DNA of 5,286 nt from Phycisphaerales bacterium (GTDB lineage: Bacteria; Pseudomonadota; Gammaproteobacteria; Competibacterales; Competibacteraceae), in NCBI GenBank assembly GCA_014879435.1, contig JACSSB010000363.1:1-5286 (forward strand), in the 5' to 3' direction. Below the pieces are notes generated by a model. It did not search any database. It was given only the letters and a program-made list of their open reading frames with translations, and had not been told where the DNA came from. Positions 1-4,395 of this stretch are shown here, one piece after another (position 1 is the stretch's first letter; each line of letters starts with the position of its first letter). Both the position numbers and the translations under genes were made by a program.

Positions 1-58
1 GGACTTAAAATCCTGCGGCCTCACGGCCTTGTGGGTTCGAGTCCCACCACCAGCACCA
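1..58 (+). tRNA. tRNA-Leu (anticodon UAA), 5' end cut off by the window edge
   Basis: The last 58 bases of a class II tRNA with an encoded CCA end. The first bases (GGA) are the inner part of the 5' anticodon stem and pair with TCC at 11-13. The 7-base anticodon loop CTTAAAA lies at 4-10 with anticodon TAA at 6-8, which reads UUA. A long variable arm follows, with GGCC at 17-20 pairing with GGCC at 25-28 across a TCAC loop; this is expected for tRNA-Leu. The T arm is GTGGG (31-35), loop TTCGAGT (36-42), CCCAC (43-47). The 3' acceptor strand is CACCAGC (48-54), then discriminator A55 and CCA (56-58). The discriminator A also fits leucine. The D arm and 5' acceptor strand lie outside the window. 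The gene converges on yhbY. Confidence 0.95.
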
Positions 59-97
59 TCAGTTTGGTCTGCTCGCTAGTTTAAGCCTCTATATCGC

Positions 98-117
98 GGC
101 CACCCATGGGGATGGCC
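98..117. other. Hairpin between the convergent tRNA-Leu and yhbY genes
   Basis: An inverted repeat with two 8-base arms (98-105 and 110-117) around a 4-base loop. Read on the minus strand, the arms pair completely with one G-U wobble; on the plus strand the same position is a C-A mismatch. This favours a structure in the yhbY transcript, downstream of its stop codon at 130-132. No T-run follows on either strand, so it is not a standard intrinsic terminator. It could stabilise the yhbY 3' end or assist termination, but that is inference. Nothing else recognisable lies between 59 and 129. Confidence 0.4.
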
Positions 118-129
118 CCCTCTTGAGCC

Positions 130-426
130 TCAAGGCAATTCTATTCGAGGCATTTCATGATTGCGACGAAATAGGGTAACAATATGCCCAATGCGTTGGA
201 CCAGCGTCGCGTCGGTCGCCGCGCAAATCTTTGCGATCATCCTCTCACGTGTTTCCCGATCTTCAGCATTGACACGGATTTTGATCAGCTCATGATGATC
301 GAGTGTCAGTAGGATTTCGTGAGTGACCGCTGGGGTAACACCACTATCACCGATAATTACAACTGGCCTACGGTGATGGGCCAAGGCTTTGAGATGACGC
401 TTTTGTGGGTTGGTCAGAGCGAGCAT
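130..426 (-). CDS. yhbY: YhbY family CRM-domain RNA-binding protein, pre-50S ribosome assembly factor
   Basis: A 98-residue protein, essentially the family length (97 in E. coli). It is a single CRM domain, a KH-like RNA-binding fold. The hallmark GxxG loop is GDSG at residues 26-29, after the basic helix NPQKRHLKALAHHRRP (6-21). The conserved strand HHELIKIRV lies at 44-52 and the AEDRET motif at 54-59. In E. coli YhbY is found on precursors of the 50S subunit. The reading frame stays open upstream to 582, but those extra 52 codons do not resemble the family and run antisense to the neighbouring gene. The start is therefore set at the ATG whose complement is 424-426, although no good Shine-Dalgarno precedes it. 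The gene is divergent from the rlmE-ftsH block, as in E. coli, and its product shares large-subunit maturation with RlmE. Confidence 0.95.
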   Translation of the reverse strand: MLALTNPQKRHLKALAHHRRPVVIIGDSGVTPAVTHEILLTLDHHELIKIRVNAEDRETRERMIAKICAATDATLVQRIGHIVTLFRRNHEMPRIELP

Positions 427-439
427 GAGATAACCAGAT

Positions 440-712
440 ATGGCAAGAGACCCAAACAGTGTAACCGGTGGTAAGGGGCTGACGGTAGCCCCAAGCCCGT
501 TGAATGAAGTCAAGCTGGACTTGGGGATTATCTTGGCAGTTGGCTTGTTGCTACTGCTGGTACAAGGGCGGATATTCGACAATCTGTTACCGCAATTACT
601 GCTTTTGGTGAGCTACAGTTTATTGGGCATGCTCTGGATTATCATTCGATCTCGGCGGGTTATGGCCCAATTTGATCGCGAGCGAGAACAGCGTACCCAT
701 GGCCCGCAGTAA
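440..712 (+). CDS. Small two-span membrane protein of unknown function, upstream of and overlapping rlmE
   Basis: I do not recognise this 90-residue protein. It has a polar, flexible N-terminus (1-25), a hydrophobic segment at about 26-42 rich in Leu, Ile and Val, and a short loop QGRIFDN. A second hydrophobic segment spans about 49-69, followed by a strongly charged tail (RSRR at 70-73, then FDREREQR). The positive-inside rule suggests a helical hairpin with both ends in the cytoplasm. The tail may be a short amphipathic or coiled helix. The ATG at 440 is preceded only by a weak GAG at 427-429; TTG at 500 is an alternative start that would remove the atypical N-terminus. The stop (710-712) overlaps the rlmE start by 14 bases, implying co-transcription and possibly translational coupling. 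In E. coli no gene occupies this position. A real gene is likely because of the intact frame, membrane topology and tight overlap, but the start is uncertain. Confidence 0.72.
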   Translation: MARDPNSVTGGKGLTVAPSPLNEVKLDLGIILAVGLLLLLVQGRIFDNLLPQLLLLVSYSLLGMLWIIIRSRRVMAQFDREREQRTHGPQ

Positions 713-1319
713 AAGTAGTGCCCGCTGGTTGCGGGAGCATTTCAGCGATGAATATGTGCGTCGTGCCCAGGAAGAGGGATACCGTTCCAGGGCAGTCTAT
801 AAGCTTGTCGAAATACAGGAAAAGGATCGCGTGCTGCGATCCGGAATGACCGTGGTAGATCTGGGTGCAGCCCCTGGGGGCTGGTCGCAACTGGCAGCAT
901 CCTTGGTGGGTCCACGGGGTGCGGTGATCGCGTTGGATATATTGCCGATTGAACCGCTGGTTGGGGTGAACTTTATTCAAGGTGATTTCCGCGAAGCCGC
1001 AGTGTTGGAAAAACTGTTGAATGTACTCGACGGTCGAACCGTAGACCTTGTAATGTCAGATATAGCCCCCAATACCACAGGTATCAAAGCGGTGGATCAG
1101 CCCCGTGGCATGTATTTGGCCGAATTAGCACTGGATTTTAGTCGGCAATGCCTGCGGCCCGGTGGTGATTTCCTAGTCAAGATCTTTGAGGGTGAAGGTG
1201 TTGATCTCTTTCTCAAAGCACTGCGCGTGGCGTTTACCAAGGTTTTGTCCCGCAAACCCAATGCCTCGCGTGCTCGCAGTGCCGAGCGCTATGTGTTAGC
1301 TAGGAACTATCGCGGATAA
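699..1319 (+). CDS. rlmE: 23S rRNA (uridine-2552 2'-O)-methyltransferase RlmE (RrmJ/FtsJ)
   Basis: This enzyme transfers a methyl group from S-adenosylmethionine to the 2'-OH of U2552 in the A-loop of 23S rRNA, a late step of 50S assembly. The 206-residue product has the Rossmann-type SAM-binding motif VVDLGAAPGGWSQ at 52-64, an acidic residue ending strand two at D80, and MSDIAPN at 119-125. The K-D-K-E catalytic set is intact at K35, D121, K161 and E196, each exactly three less than the E. coli K38, D124, K164 and E199. The open frame extends to a TTG at 672, but ATG 699 gives the family N-terminus MARSKSSARWLREHFSD and is preferred. No strong Shine-Dalgarno is visible, only the purine-rich GCGAGAACAG around 682-692. 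With the 14-base overlap, this suggests coupling to translation of the upstream small gene. ftsH follows on the same strand. Confidence 0.97.
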   Translation: MARSKSSARWLREHFSDEYVRRAQEEGYRSRAVYKLVEIQEKDRVLRSGMTVVDLGAAPGGWSQLAASLVGPRGAVIALDILPIEPLVGVNFIQGDFREAAVLEKLLNVLDGRTVDLVMSDIAPNTTGIKAVDQPRGMYLAELALDFSRQCLRPGGDFLVKIFEGEGVDLFLKALRVAFTKVLSRKPNASRARSAERYVLARNYRG

Positions 1320-1361
1320 ACTAGTCTAAGATTTTGAATTTTTAGGACTCTTAAAGTTCGG

Positions 1362-1380
1362 GAGGGATAAATACTCCCTC
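1362..1380 (+). other. Stem-loop in the rlmE-ftsH spacer
   Basis: GAGGGA (1362-1367) and TCCCTC (1375-1380) form a perfect 6-bp stem with the 7-base loop TAAATAC. Only three T residues follow (1382-1384), so it is at best a weak terminator or attenuator. It may instead be an RNA processing or stability element in the roughly 100-base leader between rlmE and ftsH. I found no convincing promoter in 1320-1422: TTGAAT at 1334-1339 has no properly spaced -10 box. Confidence 0.4.
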
Positions 1381-1410
1381 GTTTCGGTATCGAATCACGG
1401 TTTTTGCGTT

Positions 1411-1414
1411 GAGG
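1411..1414 (+). promoter_or_regulatory. Ribosome binding site deciding the ftsH start
   Basis: GAGG sits 8 bases before TTG 1423, an ideal Shine-Dalgarno distance. GTG 1414 shares its first base with this motif, so it cannot use it as a binding site. ATG 1432 would lie 17 bases away, which is too far. Confidence 0.6.
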
Positions 1415-1422
1415 TGCGCGCC

Positions 1423-3348
1423 TTGAACGACATGGTAAAAAATATCCTTCTGTGGGTGGTCATCGCAGTAGTGTTGATGTCCGTCTTCAACAGCTTTGGT
1501 CCAAAGGTGGCCCCATCTGCCCAGATGTCCTACTCGCAGTTTCTGCAGGAAGCACGAGATGGACGAATCGCACAGGTGATGATTGATGGACGCACCATTC
1601 AAGGCCGGAACGGCAACGGTGAGCGTTTTACTACGTATAGTCCAGAAACCGATAACGGTGTCATGATCGGCGAGTTGCTCAAGCATAACGTTGATATCGA
1701 AGGCCAAGCACCTGAAAAGCAAGGTCTGCTTATGCAGATCTTCATCTCCTGGTTCCCCATGCTGTTGCTGATCGGAATCTGGGCATTCTTTTTACGGCAG
1801 ATGCAGGGTGGTGGTGCTGGTCGGGGTGCGATGTCATTTGGCAAGTCACGCGCTCGAATGATGAGTGAGGATCAGATCAAAGTTACATTTGCCGATGTGG
1901 CTGGAGTGGATGAGGCCAAGTCAGAAGTGGCCGAGTTGGTCGAATTCCTGCGTGATCCTGGCAAGTTCCAACGACTGGGCGGCAAAATCCCGCGTGGCGT
2001 GTTGATGGTTGGTTCGCCCGGTACCGGCAAGACTCTGTTGGCTAAGGCCATCGCTGGCGAAGCCAAGGTGCCGTTTTTCTCAATCTCGGGTTCAGACTTC
2101 GTCGAGATGTTTGTTGGCGTTGGCGCCTCACGGGTGCGTGACATGTTTGAGCAGGCTAAGAAACATGCGCCTTGCATTATTTTCATTGACGAGATCGATG
2201 CGGTTGGTCGTCATCGCGGTGCAGGTCTCGGCGGTGGTCATGATGAGCGTGAGCAGACTTTGAATCAGTTGTTGGTGGAAATGGATGGTTTTGAGGGTAA
2301 TGAGGGCATTATCGTCATCGCGGCTACCAACCGCCCGGATGTGCTGGATCCGGCATTGCTGCGGCCGGGTCGCTTCGACCGTCAGGTGGTCGTGCCATTG
2401 CCTGATGTGCGTGGCCGCGAGCAAATCCTTAAGGTCCATATGCGTAAGGTGCCGCTAGCCGATAACGTGAAGCCTTCGGTAATTGCTCGCGGTACACCGG
2501 GCTTTTCAGGCGCTGACTTGGCTAATCTGGTTAACGAGGCTGCACTGTTCGCTGCTCGAGCTAATAAGCGCGATGTCGATATGATGGACTTCGAGCAGGC
2601 CAAAGATAAGATCATGATGGGCGCCGAACGCAAATCGATGGTGATGAGCGAGGACGAGAAGAAACTGACTGCCTATCATGAAGCGGGCCACGCCATCGTT
2701 GGACGGTTGGTGCCTTCACACGATCCAGTCTACAAAGTCAGTATCATCCCGCGTGGGCGCGCGCTGGGTGTGACCATGTTCTTGCCGGAAGGAGATCGTT
2801 ACAGCCTCAGCAAGCAGCGTTTGGAAAGTCAGATTTCCAGCCTGTTTGGTGGCCGGATCGCTGAGGCACTTATTTTCGGCGCTGATTTTGTCACCACTGG
2901 TGCTCAAAATGATATTGAGCGCGCCACCGACATTGCGCGCAACATGGTGACTCGGTGGGGGTTGTCTGATCGCTTGGGGCCGCTGACCTATAGTGAAGAT
3001 GATGGTGAGGTGTTCTTGGGGCGGTCGGTCACTCGACACAAGAATGTGTCCGATGAAACTGCCCATGTCATTGATGAGGAAATCCGCTTGATCATCGACC
3101 AAAATTACCGGCGTGCCGAACAGATATTGCGCGATAATCTTGGCAAGCTCCACGCCATGGCCGAGGCATTGATCAAGTACGAGACTATCGATTCCGAGCA
3201 GATCGATGACATTATGGCGGGTCGGCCACCACGCGAGCCAGCAGATTCGAATACCGGTACGGAACCACCTGCCGCTGGCCCGACGATCAACCTGGACAAG
3301 GATCGGCGAGATGAAAAGCCGATTGGTGGGCCTGCTCAACAGCATTAA
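1423..3348 (+). CDS. ftsH: ATP-dependent zinc metalloprotease FtsH
   Basis: A hexameric inner-membrane AAA+ protease that unfolds and degrades membrane and short-lived cytosolic proteins; in E. coli these include LpxC and sigma-32. With the TTG start the protein has 641 residues. Transmembrane helices lie at about 8-22 and 106-124, with the periplasmic FtsH_ext domain between them. The AAA domain has Walker A GSPGTGKT (197-204), the pore motif FVGVG (230-234), Walker B IIFIDEID (252-259) and the second region of homology with arginine fingers R317 and R320. The M41 peptidase domain has HEAGH at 419-423 (H419 and H423 zinc ligands, E420 catalytic) and the third ligand D497. These positions are five above the E. 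coli ones. Residue 198 is Ser where the usual Walker A has Pro. The tail after about 600 is polar, low-complexity and variable. GTG 1414 and ATG 1432 are alternative starts. It lies 103 bases behind rlmE and ends before a terminator. Confidence 0.98.
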   Translation: MNDMVKNILLWVVIAVVLMSVFNSFGPKVAPSAQMSYSQFLQEARDGRIAQVMIDGRTIQGRNGNGERFTTYSPETDNGVMIGELLKHNVDIEGQAPEKQGLLMQIFISWFPMLLLIGIWAFFLRQMQGGGAGRGAMSFGKSRARMMSEDQIKVTFADVAGVDEAKSEVAELVEFLRDPGKFQRLGGKIPRGVLMVGSPGTGKTLLAKAIAGEAKVPFFSISGSDFVEMFVGVGASRVRDMFEQAKKHAPCIIFIDEIDAVGRHRGAGLGGGHDEREQTLNQLLVEMDGFEGNEGIIVIAATNRPDVLDPALLRPGRFDRQVVVPLPDVRGREQILKVHMRKVPLADNVKPSVIARGTPGFSGADLANLVNEAALFAARANKRDVDMMDFEQAKDKIMMGAERKSMVMSEDEKKLTAYHEAGHAIVGRLVPSHDPVYKVSIIPRGRALGVTMFLPEGDRYSLSKQRLESQISSLFGGRIAEALIFGADFVTTGAQNDIERATDIARNMVTRWGLSDRLGPLTYSEDDGEVFLGRSVTRHKNVSDETAHVIDEEIRLIIDQNYRRAEQILRDNLGKLHAMAEALIKYETIDSEQIDDIMAGRPPREPADSNTGTEPPAAGPTINLDKDRRDEKPIGGPAQQH

Positions 3349-3356
3349 ATTTTGCT

Positions 3357-3398
3357 GTCATTCCTCCCTGCAGTTCCCGATGGAACGGGGAGCATGAC
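3357..3398 (+). repeat. Long imperfect palindrome (REP-like) after ftsH
   Basis: Three nested 5-bp stems form one extended hairpin: GTCAT (3357-3361) with ATGAC (3394-3398), CTCCC (3364-3368) with GGGAG (3388-3392), and GTTCC (3373-3377) with GGAAC (3382-3386). The loop is CGAT, with small asymmetric internal loops TC/C and TGCA/G. It starts 9 bases after the ftsH stop and ends 9 bases before the terminator stem. The outer GTCAT...ATGAC ends resemble those of REP-type intergenic palindromes common in proteobacteria, but one copy cannot prove a repeat family. It could also be a stable 3'-end element of the ftsH mRNA. Confidence 0.5.
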
Positions 3399-3407
3399 CT
3401 AGAATTA

Positions 3408-3443
3408 CCCCTTCTCTGTTCGCGGAGAGGGGGTTTTTGTTTT
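3408..3443 (+). terminator. Intrinsic (Rho-independent) terminator after ftsH
   Basis: The left arm (3408-3418) and right arm (3423-3433) form an 11-bp GC-rich stem with two G-U wobbles, closed by the tetraloop TTCG (3419-3422). It is followed directly by five T, one G and four T (3434-3443). This is a textbook terminator for the ftsH transcript. The last T is adjacent to the folP Shine-Dalgarno at 3444, so any folP transcript starting upstream must read through it. Confidence 0.93.
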
Positions 3444-3447
3444 GGAG
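3444..3447 (+). promoter_or_regulatory. folP ribosome binding site
   Basis: GGAG lies 8 bases before ATG 3456 and immediately after the terminator T-run. Its position fixes the folP start and leaves no space for a promoter between terminator and gene. Confidence 0.75.
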
Positions 3448-3455
3448 TCCTGGCT

Positions 3456-4286
3456 ATGTTGATAGATTGCGCGGGAAAGCAACTGAATCTGAGCCAACCG
3501 GTGGTGATGGGAGTGCTGAACATGACTCCTGATTCGTTTTCCGATGGTGGGTGTTATGTACAGCAAGATCTTGCGTTACGTCGGGCTGAAACCATGGTGG
3601 CAGAGGGCGCAGCGTTGGTCGATGTCGGTGGCGAATCAACTCGACCAGGAGCAGCGCCAGTATCTGTTCAGGAAGAGTTGGACCGGGTACTGCCGGTAGT
3701 GGAGCAACTGGTGCGGGAATTGCCGGTTCCCATTTCGGTGGACACGAGCAAACCGGAGGTTATGCGCGAAGCTGCGCGGGTCGGTGCTGGCTTAATTAAT
3801 GATGTGCGCGCGTTGCAAATACCGGGGGCGATAGCGACGGTGGCGGCAAGTGGCTTGCCGGTTTGCCTGATGCATCTGCGGGGTAATCCCGCCACCATGC
3901 AGCAAGAGCCTGTTTATAGCGATGCAGTCACCGAGGTTCACGATTTCCTGGCAGAACGGATTGATGCCTGCGTGTTGGCCGGAATTGCACGCGAGCGCAT
4001 TCTGGTTGATCCCGGCTTCGGCTTTGGTAAGACTTTGGAGCACAATTTAAGTTTGCTCCGTCATCTTGATCGTTTTACTGGATTAGCCTCGGGCGTATTG
4101 GTCGGTATTTCCCGCAAGAGCATGATTGGTCTATTACTGGATGCGCCGGTTGGCGAGCGGCTGGTCGGTAGTTTGGCTGCAGCGGTGATCGCCGCTTGGC
4201 GCGGAGCGCGTATTATCCGAACTCATGATGTTCGCGAGACCATTCAAGCCTTGCGTGTTTGTGCCGCTGTGCTGACGGCGGATTAG
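3456..4286 (+). CDS. folP: Dihydropteroate synthase FolP
   Basis: This enzyme condenses 6-hydroxymethyl-7,8-dihydropterin pyrophosphate with p-aminobenzoate to give 7,8-dihydropteroate in cytosolic folate synthesis; it is the sulfonamide target. The 276-residue protein is a complete TIM barrel of normal length. Key residues sit at the same numbers as in E. coli: N22 in the LNMTPDSFSDGG loop, T62 and R63 in the GGESTRPGAA loop, D96 in ISVDTSKPE, N115, D185 in DPGFGFGK, K221 in SRKSM, and R255 and H257 in RTHD. The usual F28, T62 and P64 are present and there is no Phe-Gly insertion as in acquired Sul enzymes, so this is the ordinary chromosomal, presumably sulfonamide-sensitive form. ATG 3456 has a good GGAG site. 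It lies between ftsH and glmM as in E. coli; expression must cope with the terminator just upstream. Confidence 0.97.
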   Translation: MLIDCAGKQLNLSQPVVMGVLNMTPDSFSDGGCYVQQDLALRRAETMVAEGAALVDVGGESTRPGAAPVSVQEELDRVLPVVEQLVRELPVPISVDTSKPEVMREAARVGAGLINDVRALQIPGAIATVAASGLPVCLMHLRGNPATMQQEPVYSDAVTEVHDFLAERIDACVLAGIARERILVDPGFGFGKTLEHNLSLLRHLDRFTGLASGVLVGISRKSMIGLLLDAPVGERLVGSLAAAVIAAWRGARIIRTHDVRETIQALRVCAAVLTAD

Positions 4287-4325
4287 GCGACGCAGTGATT
4301 CGTTCCGATCTTCCAGGATGCGCGT

Positions 4326-4356
4326 TTGATTCGTGCTCCTCATTACGAGATTTAAT
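4326..4356 (+). promoter_or_regulatory. Possible promoter for glmM
   Basis: TTGATT (4326-4331) and TTTAAT (4351-4356) resemble sigma-70 -35 and -10 boxes (4 and 5 of 6 matches) but with a 19-base spacer, longer than the optimal 17. The box lies at the edge of a strongly AT-rich stretch (about 4350-4386) just ahead of glmM. No terminator follows folP, so glmM may also be transcribed from upstream. Confidence 0.3.
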
Positions 4357-4363
4357 GCATTAA
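4352..4363. other. 12-base perfect palindrome upstream of glmM
   Basis: TTAATGCATTAA is identical to its reverse complement. It overlaps the candidate -10 box and lies 32 bases before the glmM start codon, a place where an operator would act. As it is AT-rich and in AT-rich surroundings, chance is a real alternative. No known regulator site is recognised. Confidence 0.3.
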
Positions 4364-4385
4364 TTTATTTATATCAAATGGTTAT

Positions 4386-4390
4386 AGGAG
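4386..4390 (+). promoter_or_regulatory. glmM ribosome binding site
   Basis: AGGAG lies 5 bases before ATG 4396, a strong Shine-Dalgarno at short but workable spacing. It supports this start, which also gives the family N-terminus. Confidence 0.75.
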
Positions 4391-4395
4391 TTCGA

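Noticed and set aside
427..582. N-terminal extension of yhbY by 52 codons
   Set aside because: The extension has no similarity to the CRM family and is antisense to the small membrane gene. The start at 426 gives the normal family length.
672..698. Longer rlmE start at TTG 672
   Set aside because: ATG 699 gives the family length and N-terminus; the extra nine residues are not expected in RlmE.
660..980. A 106-codon minus-strand frame across the rlmE start
   Set aside because: It is antisense to a well-conserved rlmE region, and the translation has unusual composition without any recognisable motif.
1320..1422. A sigma-32-type heat-shock promoter for ftsH, as known for the E. coli rlmE-ftsH operon
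   Set aside because: CTTAAAG at 1350-1356 resembles a -35 box, but the nearest C-rich -10-like stretch is too far away (about 19 bases) and matches poorly.
2716..3345. A 209-codon open frame on the minus strand
   Set aside because: It lies wholly antisense to the conserved C-terminal half of ftsH; its translation shows no recognisable domain, and the + strand protein explains the sequence.
4295..4363. A 22-codon GTG-initiated frame in the folP-glmM spacer, as a possible leader peptide
   Set aside because: It lacks a ribosome binding site, has no attenuator-like codon run and no following terminator; a frame this short is expected by chance.
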